Assembly: GCA_033085395.1 (NCBI GenBank)
Contig: JANQBS010000118.1
Coordinates: 1-64,000, forward strand
DNA: 64,000 nucleotides
From: Xanthoparmelia taractica
Lineage: Eukaryota; Ascomycota; Lecanoromycetes; Lecanorales; Parmeliaceae
Reading direction: 5' to 3'
Part shown: one piece after another, positions 33,202-45,227 of the stretch
Position numbering within the stretch: position 1 is the first letter of the stretch
How the letters are laid out: every line of letters begins with the position of its first letter
Made by a program: the position numbers and the translations under genes
Notes under the pieces: generated by a model
Told to the model about the DNA's origin: nothing
The model's database searches: none
Seen by the model: the letters and a program-made list of their open reading frames with translations, nothing else

Positions 33202-35676
33202 CTAATCCTTCCCCGTATCCTCCTTCAAACTCACAATCCGATTCAACACCAACCTCCCACTCCCCCCACCGCTCTCCTGATCCACGCAAAAATACCCCAT
33301 GCGCATCCCCTGGAACCTGACCGTTTCCGGCCTCGGCGCCGCCGCCGCTTTCACAACCAAGTCCGCACCACCACCACCATCCACATCAGCAGCAGCATCT
33401 GGCATAGTACTCGCATCACTCTTCGCATGTTCTTCATACATCCTAGCCTCATCATCATCATCATCATCATCATCAGCCTTCTTCTTCTTCATATCGCCCG
33501 CCTCAGCCGGCCACGGCGCCCTGCGTCTGATTTCCTCAAACCCAGTCTCCATCATCGCGTTCGGGAAAATCTGCTCCGAGTCCGGGTTGATGTCTTTCAA
33601 AAACCCCTCTGGATGCGCAGCCGGATTATCGGATTTGAAAAGCGGGTTGATGAGTCTGACTTCCGCTTTAATAGGGCTGCGATGATGCGGGGAAGAAGCG
33701 ACCCAGTGGATGAAGCTTTTTGGCTTCTTTGGGGGGACGGAGCCGTCGGGTGGTTTCTCGTAGGTGGCGTGGATGAGGGTGATGGCGCCTGTGGAGGGGT
33801 CTTTTTCTACCGAGGTGGCGGTGATGGGGAAGGGGGCTTTCATCAGACCGACGGTTTTGCCTGGTGCGAGGCGGAAGTAGTCTGGGGAGTCCACTTCGCG
33901 GAAATCGCTGCGTTCGATGTAGACGGTCTTGGTGAAGGGGATTGTGTGGGATCCCATTGCTGGATCCTTGGAGAATGGTAATTCGACCATCTCCATGTGG
34001 TCATCGGGTAGGTTATCGATGACTACCTTGGCCGGATCGAGCACTAGCATGAGCCGTGGTACTGTCACTTCCAGGTACCGCCGTACCGAATTCTCGAAGC
34101 GTTTGACTTCGATGTTAGTAACGGCTTTAGTGACACCTAGCTCGTTGACAAAAGAGAGGATTGCACCGGGAGGAACACCACGGCGACGGAGGGCGGGCAG
34201 GGTGTAGAGACGAGGGTCATCGCGGGCTCGAACGTATTTGTTTTTGACAAGTTCGTGGATTTTTCGTTTGGAGAGAATGGTACCAGTAACGTTGAGGCGA
34301 CCGTATCTAGTGAATTGCATTAGTCTTTACTCATAAAGGGCAGAGTAAATCTACATACTCTCTTTGCATTGGTCTGTAAACGTCCAACTTGTTATTGAGC
34401 CATTCGTACGATACCCTCGAAAGCTCGAATTCTGTTGTACAAAGCGAGTGTGTTATGCCCTCAAAGCTGTCACATAAACAGTGCGTGAAATCATAAGTTG
34501 GATAAATCTTCCACTTGTCGCCTGTACGATAATGTGGGCCGGCGTATTGCACCTCATCGCTTTCTACGCCGTTGGCTCCAGTATCCCTTGCCCCATCTTG
34601 GCGTATCTCTTCGTCGTCGTCTTCTTCATCCTCACCTTTCTTCTTCGCAGGGATACGATATGCAAACACATCCCACATTTGCGGATTACCATCTTCGAGA
34701 TTCTGCTTCATTCGTAGAGCCGCCTCACCAGGCTTGTACTTGCCATCGCGCATTGCCCTGAACTCATGCATACTCTCGGACGTCGGACGATTCCGGTGCG
34801 AACAAGCGTAGCGAGGCTTCTCTCCTTTCTTTCCGCCGCGTTGATCAACGATGTCGCTTTCTATCGTCCCATTAGTATATGCTTTGACCAAGCTATTCGC
34901 TCGGATCCAACCCACTTGTGCAATGACAGACATATGCACCATCCCTTTCAATCAGAGCTTCGGCTAGCGCATACAGTCGGTCGAAGTTGTCGCTGGAGTG
35001 CGTGATTTGTACAGGCTTAAAGCCTAGCCATCTCACAGTATCCTCAATCGAGTCATCATATTCTTTCTTTTCGCCAGCAGGATTTGTATCATCAAATCTT
35101 AGGTAGCATTCTCCACCATGGTACTTCGCGAAGCCGAAATTGATTGCAATCGCTTTGCTATGACCGATGTGGAGGAAGCCATTGGGCTCTGGGGGAACTG
35201 AGAAGGCGGGATTGATCAGCACGGAATTCATAAAGCTTGGATGTAAAGTCTTGGACAGACAGCTTACAGCGCGTTATTACTTTACTGATACCGTCAGGTC
35301 CCACAGGCCTCTCTTGATATACATCAGAAAGGAACCCAACTTTGAACATGGATTCTGGATCTTCAACTGAGGGTTTTGCCGCCGACTCTTTTTTTGCTTT
35401 TGGGGGCGTAGGGCCTTTGGGGGGTTTGGGGGTCTTCGGAGCCTTTTCTTTTTTAACCTTGGGGGTTTTGCTGTTCTCTGCTGGTGCTTTGGGATTTGGC
35501 TTGCTATTGTCGGGCACAGTTTGAGCGCATGGGGAGTCCCTCGCAGTGTCTAAAGCCCCAAGTCGCTCTAGTAAAGCTGTGTCTTTTTCCATACTAGTGG
35601 TCGATCGAGATTCACTTTCAGACGTGGTGTGATTGGAGAAAACAATTGAATGCAAGTATTCGAGCAATGACTCCAT
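33202..35676 (-). CDS. GLN4: Glutaminyl-tRNA synthetase, cytosolic
   Basis: Class I synthetase that charges tRNA-Gln. Four exons (35268-35676, 34916-35197, 34359-34860, 33202-34306), 765 aa, splice phases consistent. After a Lys/Pro-rich N-terminal extension comes VITRFPPEPNGFLHIGHSKA with the HIGH signature at about residue 146, then YACSHRNRP, GTILSKRKI (KMSKS equivalent) and the two beta-barrel anticodon-binding domains. A low-complexity insert near the C-terminus contains eight consecutive Asp, then a Gly/Ala-rich stretch. The start could instead be Met at 35592 (MEKDTALLERLG, a common type of start) or 35700. Runs parallel to the SAS4-domain gene upstream. Confidence 0.93.
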
Positions 35677-36007
35677 TGTCCGCAGACCGCATGTAAACAA
35701 GCGCCAATGCCGAGGCTAAGCGCGGACCAATCGGGCACGAGCATGCACGATTCTTGAAGTAAAAGGCTTCAATTCATCTTCATGAGCCTCAGGCTGCTTC
35801 TCAACAGTGTGGGGTTTACCATATGATGTGGTAGTAAATTAGATTGATCAGAAATGCTATGATATGTGCATGCATTCCCCAAAAAAAGAGGAATATTGCT
35901 TTTATATGCCCCTTTTTCACAACGCATTCATTGTTAGACCACCTCTGCCATCCCATAACACCAGTAAACCTCCCGGTAAATTCTTACAATACCACACCAG
36001 AAACCGT

Positions 36008-37528
36008 TTATTCCTCATTACTTCGCCGTCTCTTAGCTCTTCTATTCCTCCTAACGCCGTCGATAGCTTCTGGGGACAGAATATCCTCCGGTAAAGTGAA
36101 CTCCTGGTCGACCGGTTCAGGCAATGGCTGTCCGAAAGCGAATCTCGTTCTCCCGCGTCGATGCTTTCCGATCGCCGCGTCTCGAAGGTACGGTTTCGAG
36201 TAGAAGGATGTGAACGGTTTTTGGACACGCGGCGCTGAGGGCGCTCTTGCGCGGTGTGACCTCTTCCCAGGCGGTGCTTTTGTAGTCAACGAAGCTTCTT
36301 GGCGTGACTGTCTGGCAGCGCCTTTGGCATCGGAGTATTCCGCCGGATCATCGTCGCTTTCATCGCCCTCGTCAGATACATCGTCCTCTTGATCCTCGTC
36401 TTCATCTAGCATCGATTCCTCCTTTTCCACTTTCCGTCGCTTCTCTTCCTCTTTCCACACCCGGAATTTTTCGAGCAGTATCCGCACTTCCCTCATGAAA
36501 TAGTCACGCTTGGGCTCATAAGCCTTCTTCTCACCATCCGTGATCCCACTAATACCCATAACCCGTAGCCAGTCGTGCCCTTTCAAGCCATCTAAGAGCC
36601 GCTCAAGCTGGACCTTCTCATGCATTGCTCGTTCCTTCTCAATGTTGCGAAGCTGCTTTTCCTGCCTTTCTGCCCGTCGGTGGGCCTTCAGATACACGGC
36701 ATCACTCATTGGATCCCGAGTGAGCGTTCGCTTGTCCATAGCGGAGAGGTCAATTCTCGTGGCGTCATTCAAGATTGTGAACGTTTCTTCCGATAACGTA
36801 AACTCCTGGGAAGAGCCGTTGACTAGTGTAACTTTGCCATCGGAATGCCTTTGAAAGGGGTTGTTGGCACTCTTAAGATTTGAAGTGGATGGCGCAGCTT
36901 TCGCGAGGTCATCGGTGATGTAAATAAGGGTCTCCGGAGTGAGGAACTCTAGTAGCATGGATCAGTAATTGACACCGTTCTATGGATCTAGATCATTGGA
37001 AGTCCTACCGGGTTCCTTGGGCTCGATGCTCACCAACTCATCATAGTTGGGAAAGTACAATGCGAGCTCGCTCCTTGATCGCGAGCATCCATCATGGGAT
37101 CTAAGGCTTCTCTTGTCATTGTGACCGGAGACGTCTTTGGTATTGACGGCAAGGGTAGCATTATTATTGAAGGCTTGTACATTTTGTATTGCCGTTGTGG
37201 TGCCATTGACGTGTTGTGGAGGATCTGGCTTGCGCGACCTCCCCGCCTGTGTAGCTACATCTTGCGCTGGGGACCTGTCACGAATTGGGAGCGACTTTGG
37301 TGCATATTTTTTCGAGATATTTGTTGAGCGTGCAGGATCTGGGAGTCCTAATCTCAGCCTCTTCACAGATGTATTACTCTGACTGTCGAGTGATGAGGCG
37401 CGGGTGTGCTTTCCGCGTCGTGAATTGGTCAGCGGGTTCTGATCGGCAGACGTCCGAGGTACTTGATTGAGAATTGTATTATTGCGATTGGAGGAGCGGA
37501 GGGAGGGCCTGGATGAAAGGGCGGCCAT
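36008..37528 (-). CDS. SAS4-domain chromatin silencing protein
   Basis: Two exons (37009-37528, 36008-36948; 60-nt intron), 486 aa. The first exon encodes a basic, Ser-rich region ending in YFPNYDELVSIEPKEP, which continues into EFLTPETLIYITDD across the intron. The core has DAVYLKAHRRAERQEKQLRN, then HEKVQLERLLDGLKGHDWLR and VMGISG, the conserved SAS4 helical block. An acidic Glu/Asp stretch and a basic tail follow. Yeast Sas4 is a subunit of the SAS histone acetyltransferase complex; in filamentous fungi the domain marks a related chromatin protein whose exact complex is inferred. The tail contains RRNRAKRR near the stop, likely a nuclear signal. Confidence 0.85.
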
Positions 37529-38194
37529 GATGTTTTGAAGGATAGAATATCATTTTTCTGTTCACAGTAGTCGATTTGTGCTTTTTAAGGAGGATCAATC
37601 ATTGCGGTAGAGAAGTTGAAGGGAGTTAAAAGTTGTTCTAGTCGCGATTGCTTCCCTAAAATTTGGGAGTTGGTTCACACAGAAGCCCACGCCATAAATG
37701 GCGGTGTCACTACTCGTCATTACTTCTCACCTCCCGACTCATGTAGATTCAGTATTCAAAGATGTACTATGATTCCCTGACTTTCAGACAAAATATCTTA
37801 GAGTACACTTGAATGGCTAGCTACACGAGAAACGCTGTATTAAACCAACAGTCCAACGTTCTGTCAAGCCTCCATAACCCACCACTGGACCATCTCAATG
37901 TTTACCTTCCTAGCCCAGCAGCCGCCACGATGCTGTCCCAGTCTCTCAACGTATAGCTGCTTACCGCACCATCTCACGGACGCCGAAATTGATCAGTTTA
38001 CGCCTATAGGCTTCGCTATTACCGTTTTCCTCGTAGAGGCTAGACTGCATAAACTGTCAAACGGGGTAATTGATTTTTGTCTTGCTCGTTTTGGCGTCGG
38101 GTTAAAGATGGTCACTACTTACTGCCCACGCATGTTTTGGTGCCGTTGCTAAAATACGAGCCTATCATAATACATGCAGGTCATTCAAGGCCTA
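37529..38194. other. Intergenic, upstream of the SAS4-domain gene and 3' of the second SDR gene
   Basis: 666 bp. Nothing beyond short chance frames was seen. Confidence 0.5.
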
Positions 38195-39267
38195 TCACAA
38201 CCACTGCTTGTTCCCAAAATGCGAAACGAACGCCCCACCGTTGCCCTTTTCGATGCTGCTCCTTTCAAAAAGATTCAACATAAGGCTCACGGATTCCTGC
38301 GGCGTAATTGGAGCCGTGGCATGCTGTGCGTAGGCCGCGAATTTGCTCGCCATATCTTGAAACGCTATCGTATCCTCCACATTATTGGGATCTACAATAT
38401 GTGAGTGGACACAATCGCCAATGGGCCTTTGTTCAAACAACTCACCTGGCACGAGTTCTCCGGTATCCACCAAGCCTGGGCTGATGGCCATGAACAGAAA
38501 TCCCTCCTTTTTGTACAGCGCGTTGTACTTGGCAACGGCAGCATTGAGAGCTGCTTTACTGATGGCATAAGGAGCAGCAACAGCGATCTCGCTCTGATTG
38601 ATAAGATCAATATCCGCCGCGCCGGTCGACAGTGTAAAGACCTTCTTCTCTTGACCTTTACGAAGGAGAGGGATAAAGGTGTTGACCGTATTGATCACGC
38701 CGATGACATTAGTCTCGAAACTGGTCCGAAGGTCCTTGTTCAGGGTCTGTGGGTCATCGGCACTGCAGCGCGATGGCTTTGTCAGTAACATCTTACCTCT
38801 CAAAAGTCCCAGATGACTTTGACGAGCTACGAACTCACAAATCGCCTAGAGTTCGGTAGCGACTCGTATTTGAGATCAAAGCGGCATTGTTGATGAGGTA
38901 ATCCAGACCGCCTCCTGTCAACCCGGCCGTCTCCACCGCTGCTGACTTGGAGACGATCAGTCTGCATACGAAAAATACTACTGCTTCGGTTCGGTGGGCA
39001 TTCCTATTCCTACCTTCAGAGCATCAAGATCCGTGATATCTGCTTCCAAGAAGCTCACATTATCCGGTAGAGTTGCTCCAAAAGCTTTCTCCGCTGCTGC
39101 TTTGTTGCGCACAAGTCCGATGACTATATTTTGAGCATCACTGGATAGGATGCGGACGAATTCGAGCTGTAGGAACAAAGAAAATCATCAGCGCTGCGTC
39201 TGGTTTCGTCGGAGCTGATACCCACGCCAATGCCTCGTGAGGCTCCGGTCACGACGTAGGAAGGCAT
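38195..39267 (-). CDS. Short-chain dehydrogenase/reductase (C-factor-like)
   Basis: Exons 39226-39267, 39014-39166, 38839-38945 and 38195-38762, the last perhaps split by a 54-nt intron at 38392-38445. Joined start MPSYVVTGASRGIGLEFVRI shows the TGxxxGIG cofactor motif; VIGLVRNKAAAEKAF, DYLINNAA and YAISKAALN (YxxxK catalytic pair) follow. Length 271 aa with the last intron, 289 without; both keep frame, so splicing there may be optional. This subgroup resembles cytosolic NAD(P)-dependent SDRs of secondary or intermediary metabolism; the substrate is unknown. The intron at 38946-39013 uses the acceptor CCAAG, chosen because it alone restores ALKSAAVETAG. Confidence 0.85.
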
Positions 39268-41310
39268 CTTGGTTGCTGGATACTAAGGTTGAAAGTTCTT
39301 GAAGACTTCTTAGAATAGAATGAAGATGAGAGTAGGAAGGACTGCACAATGGTAGTCCCATGGTTTTGTAATCCACGTTTCCTTGCTTATAAATAATATC
39401 CAATGTTGGATGACTAAATCTACTACATTAATGTTTTGCGTCGCTATCAATCAGCAACCAATGATAAGCTCGATTGCCACTGACTAATCGCATACTCATC
39501 CTGGTATGCCATCTCAACTGGCGCTAGAACAGAGCACATGTCTGATATCCAATGCAGACAAATGCCCCAGCGCGCCTTCAATAATGACTACCAAAACTTG
39601 ACGATGAACCAGTGACAGAGTCGATTTCGGATGCCCAAATCACGGACGTGGTCAAATGCAAGATGCTGACAGACCCTGACGTTCTTGTTTCTATGCAGCA
39701 CCAACGCAAGGCGAAAAGAGAAGCATGCGTACGATATATCCTTGCATTTACCAATTGAGCTTCAGCTTGTATAATTCAAGACCCAACGTTTGGTCAAGGC
39801 GGGCAGCCCTTAGGACACCCTTGAGCGTGATCATCACAACGCCATCACAAGATCCGCTTCAGACGCTGGGATTCTACATTGTACTGCGTTGTTGCCAAGC
39901 GCGAGTTACCGCACAAAGTCATCGCTATTGATTGCTCGCTCCTGGTACGTTGGTTGGGATATGGTGATATGTAGATCCTGCATGCCACGGTACCGATAGG
40001 ATGGGGGGTCACAAAAGATGCATTAGGTTGCGGAGGGTATATGAGCACCTAAGGATAAGTATACAGTATCTTCTTCTATATCGGCTTCGTCTCCGTAAAA
40101 GAAGTCTCTTGATCAGGGTTAGGACCTTGGGAATTGCTTCCGCACATTCCAACTCTGATAGTCCCTAGAGTATGTGGCGATCGGCTAATCGCATCAAAGT
40201 TCAATCTAAAGTAATGAGAATCCTTAACGTGAGCATTTTTTACTTGCGACAGTCACATTCTCAGACAGAATTTTTGAGAGATGTGGGATTGAAACCTGCA
40301 CTGAGACCTTTAGAAGTAGGGATTGCCTAGCGTGCTCCGGGAGGGGCGTTCGCGGCCTTGGCGTGGGCTTGGCAAGGGTCTGGTGTTTCGCCTCAACGGG
40401 GAAGAGGCCGCCACGGAACCCTACGTCAACAGCACGAAGTTAACGACATGCGCCACCGTTCTGATTCGAAAGCGAAGGCGTAAAAAGCTTGCGCAATAAT
40501 TATACGCTCTGCGGGGGGCCTTTCAAGGTTCTGAACTAAGCCCCTAGTTGCGGGGACCAGGTCCCAGTTCTCGGGTCGGTATTTGAGGACCTTAAGGTAG
40601 GTAGAGCAAGAAACATTGGTATATCTCTACTCAGTCAGCCCTGATATCTGCCGCTCAGAGAGCGCTCAAGAACAGGTCCAACATATGTACTAAATTTTGA
40701 AAAGAATTACGAAATGTGTATTGAAACTGCCGGAGCTAGCTCAAGGCTAGAGGCTTATTTTCCGTGACAGAAGCTTATTTCGTAAAGCGCAGCAATCGGT
40801 ATCGTTCCGGGCAACTAAGCTTTTTTTCCCCAAGATAATTTTTATATGCAGACAAGCACGTGTGGGGTGATAGAAAATGCCTGTAGTAGAAGCAAGGTAC
40901 TTGTCTAACAATGGAGACGTGGTTTTGAAACCCTTCAACTTCCCAGTGAGCGTGATGAGAAGGATAATTTGTAGTGGGAAATTGTTCGAATGATATAATT
41001 GAACAGATTGATCCGCAAGTTCTTGATATCAAAATTCTTCGTTGAGATGATATAGCGTAGTGAAGTTCTTGTCGAGACTTGGCGGGTGCGCGCATTTCTG
41101 TCACCCGCGTGACAGGTCGAATTCGAGCAAAGGAAGGAAGGTTTCGTATGCGTTGTCGAAGTACCGAACAAAACCGCACGAATGAGGTCACCTTGTGTAA
41201 CCATCATTGTATTTAAATACAGAACCATTACCCCTCGGTTCAACTTGATATGATAACCACATCGATCTGGGAACACATCTCTTGAAATATCAAGGCTTGT
41301 CCCTCTAATC
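39268..41310. other. Two-kilobase intergenic region between SDR and P450 genes
   Basis: Divergent upstream regions of both genes. Frames at about 40775-41573 on the minus strand resemble no family and overlap the P450 start. No repeat or RNA gene seen. Confidence 0.45.
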
Positions 41311-42991
41311 ATGGCTTCTCCGACCGGCATCTCCTGGATCGTCGTTGTACCCTGCGTTGTATGTCTGACCCCTGCCCTCTCTGTGTCTCTGCAGTGACTG
41401 ACACGGTAACTCGATCGTAGTACGTGCTCTATCTTGTCGGCGTGGTACTGTACAACATCTTCTTCCATCCGCTCAGACATTTCCCCGGACCCATTACTTG
41501 GACTGCGACTCGTATCCCATGGGCATGGAACACGTTCTATGGATACATGCCGTTTGCTCTCGCCGAACTCCATGCACGCTATGGCGATGTTGTCCGTATT
41601 GCCCCTGATGAACTGTCATTGATTGATCCTTCGGCGTGGAAAGACCTCATGGCACCTCACAAGGACAGGCCCATTATGCGGAAAGATCGTGAGTACACCG
41701 TGGTTATATCGCTAAAATATGCGTACTGAAGCGAGCCCTAGCTCTCGTAACGGTCCAAGCCGCCGATGGTGTGGAAAACATTCTCAACGTCAAGAGTGAA
41801 GTCGACCATAGTCGTATGCGACGAGTACTCTCGCCTGGCTTTTCCGAAAAGGCTGTGAGAGAACAAGAGCCTCTCATTCAAGAATATGTCGACTTATTCA
41901 TGAGATCCCTGCACGCAGCCGCAGTAGAAGGGCCACAGGACATGGTGACCTGGTACGAGTTCGTCATTTTTGACATCATCGGTATGCAAGAAGCCACCAT
42001 TAGTTGGTGTTAGCTGACCCAAGCAGGTGACCTTACGTTTGGCGAATCTTTGCAATGTATTAAAAAGGGGGGCAGCGACTGGATAACCTATATAAGCAGC
42101 ATATTAAAGGCTTTCAGAAGGATCGTGGTTTTCAGACGCTTCCCGCATCTGTCCGCCATCATGCTGCCGCTTATGATGCGATCAAAGAGTTTCAAGTCGC
42201 GCATGAAGAGCCTTGAGAGCACGAGAGCAACGGTGCGGAAGAGAATGGATACCGAGACGGACAGGAAAGATTTCGCGTTCTACGCTCTTCGCGCCATGGA
42301 GAAGGGCGATCCCACCACAATGATGTCGAAGAAGGAGATGGTGGCTACCTTCGAAATCCTCATGATCGCCGGGAGTGAGACGACTGCAACGCTCTTGAGC
42401 GGTGTCACATATCAACTTCTGAAGAACCCAGACGTCTTGAAGAAGCTTATGACCGAAATCCGCAGCACCTTCGCCCATAGCCACGACATCACCATCGTCA
42501 ACGTTAACAAGCTGACATACGAATTAGCAGTCCTAGATGAGGCGCTCAGGATAATGCCACCCGTAGCGACCGCGTCGGTGCGCGTTGTGCCACCTGGCTC
42601 CGGGGAAATTGTAGGCGGCCACTTCGTGCCCGGTGGCACAAGTGTCGGCATCCCCTCCTGGGCTGCAAGTCGATCCCCGCTCAATTTCCGGGACCCAGAG
42701 TCCTTCATCCCAGAACGCTGGCTGGGAGATGCTCGCTACGCCAACGATCGAAGGGAAGCGTCACAGCCGTTCAGTACTGGGCCGCGCGGGTGCCTGGGAC
42801 GGACCCTTGCGTATGCGGAGATGAGGCTTATACTCGCTCGCATGCTTTTTGAGTTTGATCTCGAGCTCATGGACTCGAGTAGGTCGTGGTTGGAGGATCT
42901 TAAGAATTTCGCTTTTTGGCAGAAGGATCCGTTAATGGTGAAGCTGAAGCCTGTGGTCGGTGCTTCAGAAGCCGTCATCAGTGCACCTTGA
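41311..42991 (+). CDS. Cytochrome P450 monooxygenase
   Basis: Exons 41311-41358, 41421-41688, 41742-41981, 42027-42991; 506 aa. A hydrophobic N-terminal anchor (WIVVVPCVYVLYLVGVVLYN) and the HPLRHFPGP hinge point to an ER membrane enzyme. I-helix AGSETTAT, K-helix EALR, PERW region (FIPERW) and heme loop FSTGPRGCLG with the Cys ligand at about residue 441 are all present, so it should be active. The sequence type (isotrichodermin C-15 hydroxylase/CYP65-like, MRRVLSPGFSEKAVREQEP) is common in fungal secondary metabolism, but no synthase or transporter gene lies nearby. The assignment to that clan is from memory of the motifs. Confidence 0.92.
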
Positions 42992-43273
42992 TTGCCAAGT
43001 GGTATCCAGCAAGGAACGTAATAGGCGAGCATGGGAAGGCACGCCAAGCCAAACAAAAAAAATGCGATGAGCGCGACACGCGAAAGCCGGAAGACTCACG
43101 AACGAAGAATCTTCTATTTTAACATGCGCTTAAAAAGTTGTAGTAATGATTGACAAGAACAAATCATACACTAAAAGTTTATAGCTAACCTTTACTTGCT
43201 GAGTTGTAAATAATTGATAGAAAATTAAATCTACTGTTTTCGCTTGTATTTTATTTTTGCTGCCAGAATTATA
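42992..43273. other. Intergenic, 3' of the P450 gene
   Basis: Nothing recognised up to the MITE-like element that starts at 43274. Confidence 0.4.
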
Positions 43274-43468
43274 CGTGTTCCCTGGGATATGCAATGTCCC
43301 ATAAGTCCAACTACCACAAAATTTAGGGTTAGGGTTAGCTATCTGACTTGCATAAATCCGACTTTTATCTATCTTTATCAGAAATCGCATTACACCTCGT
43401 ACTATGATTATTTTTCAATTCTTCATTAAGTGGTGTTGGAGAAAAGATTGCATATCCCAGGGAATACG
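43274..43468. mobile_element. MITE-like element carrying a TTAGGG tract
   Basis: 195 bp with inverted ends: CGTGTTCCCTGGGATATGCA at the left and, inverted, CGTATTCCCTGGGATATGCA at the right. Between them lies TTAGGGTTAGGGTTAG (43323-43338). A TA dinucleotide borders the left end; the right border is less clear. No coding capacity. Confidence 0.6.
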
Positions 43469-43806
43469 AGTAGCGTCTTCAGCACTAGTCTATTCCTAAG
43501 CGTTCGTTACCGGTGGTTCAAAGAAGACTGGACAAGAAACATCGAGTATATGTGACGCGTCCCACGAGGACGACATTATGATTATATAAATAGGTGTTAG
43601 GAATCTCTCGTGTATAGTATCCCAACGTTTGCAGATATCTCAAGGCAACTATATACAGATACATTACACATACAAACCCAGGGTCATAAATTTGAATGCT
43701 TCTCCGCGCTTATTAGACTAATAAGTCAGGTTTCTTCCATACATGCATACTTCCATTAAGTCTGAATGCATGATAGCGCCTAGCCCATTGACATGAATGT
43801 CTATAT

Positions 43807-44618
43807 TCAGCTAAAGATGAACTCCTTGGTCACGGGCGCACTCGATAAGTCCGGGTTGAGCAGGACGCAGCTGTAACTCTATCAGTCATCGACCAGCATT
43901 GGTACATGAATAAAATACACACTTCAAGAAGTAGGCCAGGCCAGCTCTCCGTTTCTCCAGGAAAGAAGGGCGGAACTTGTCTATACTACATATCAGCCCA
44001 AAATATGAGACCCGTAGAGGAGGTTGAGGCTCACAAAAAAGGCTTTTCGGCGGCAACGGTGGCATGGCACCGCCGGAATTAGGAAACGTCATTAAGAGCT
44101 TCCGTCGCAAATCATCAAACTCGGAGTATCTGTCAATTTCAGTATAACGAGGCTCCTCGAAGAGTCAGACTGGCATTGACCTTTTTCTAATCACGATGGA
44201 CCCGCCCTTAGGAGCCGTTAGTACGACCAAGGAAATCGTACACCATACGAGCTAAAAAAGCGATTCATCGAAGAGGCAGGGTGAGCGAACTTACATCGAG
44301 CGTCTCAATCCTGCAGTTCCATACGACAAAACTCCCAACGTTAGGCACGGTGCCGCTCACGAGTACATAATCGTCAACGGTAACGCCCTTGGCCCAGACG
44401 GCACTGCTCTGCTCGGAGGGTTCCTCGGTGTGATCTTCTAAAGTGATGGGCGGCGGCTTGGTGTTCTTGACGGAAGAATACGACTCGTACCGCCGATGGG
44501 ACCAATACGGTGGGACCAAGGACGGAGGCCATTCTTCTGCCCCGTTTACCTCGTCTGGAGTGTGGCAAATGGGCCCGTCATGATTCTGGGCAGAAGGTTC
44601 GGATTCCGAGCTCTCCAT
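43807..44618 (-). CDS. YPT35: PX-domain protein, YPT35-like
   Basis: Exons 44295-44618, 44181-44206, 44035-44129, 43923-43980, 43807-43870, giving 188 aa with every splice phase matching. After a polar N-terminus, WAKGVTVDDYVLVSGTVPN opens a PX domain. The tiny 26-nt exon supplies GGSIVIRKR, continued by YSEFDDLRRKL, PPLPPKS, FRPSFLEKRRAGLAYFL and NCVLLNPDLSSAPVTKEFIF. PX domains bind phosphatidylinositol 3-phosphate; yeast Ypt35 is an endosomal adaptor that recruits a Vps13 lipid-transfer protein. The RKRYSEF and PPLPPK motifs, typical of the lipid pocket, are intact. The assignment rests on motif order and size. Confidence 0.85.
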
Positions 44619-45227
44619 CCATCAGGATATATAAAGAATAATTTGCGATAAAGACGTCGAATAGCTAATGGTCACGTTGACGCATACAAAATAGCCGCCA
44701 CGCCTTGACCTCGTATTTGACGACTGCAGAGCTGCTGCAGACGATATGCATTAGGTAGTTTAGGGATAGACTCCTTACCAAAGTTAGCAGACCAGACCAA
44801 TAACGGGTAAATCCCGGCGCCATTCGGGGGCTACTGCAAGCTAAGAAAATGATCACTCGATCTCGAACTTCCATTTCGTTATCACGGACTAGCTCAAAGT
44901 CGAAGAAGCAAGCATCCACACTCTTACCCGCCGCTTTCTTTTCTTCCTCTTCTTCGACGTTCATCACCATCAACATATACACAGCAAGCATATCATTCGT
45001 TTGTATTCTACACATTCGCTGCGTTTGTATTTACAGCACATTCGCTTTTCGAGTCGAGACATAGTACATCTGAAACGGCTGCAAAAAGAGGCTGGTAAGT
45101 GAGCCATCCTTGCATCTCGGGCCCACTTGCAGAATCCTGGCACGCAACATTCAACGACTGACAATTATATAGCCTAGGCAATACATCACTTAAGAGCACC
45201 CATCACATCGAAATCCTCAACGTCGGG
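44619..45227. other. Divergent intergenic region between YPT35-like and secreted-protein genes
   Basis: 609 bp. Short opposing frames (for example 44665-45015) show no family likeness. Confidence 0.45.

Noticed and set aside
40775..41573. Minus-strand ORFs of 138 and 212 codons upstream of and overlapping the P450 gene
   Set aside because: No motif, and the longer one is antisense to the well-supported P450 exons 1-2.
43323..43338. Chromosome end or telomere
   Set aside because: Only 2.7 copies of TTAGGG in the middle of unique sequence; more likely part of the MITE-like element.
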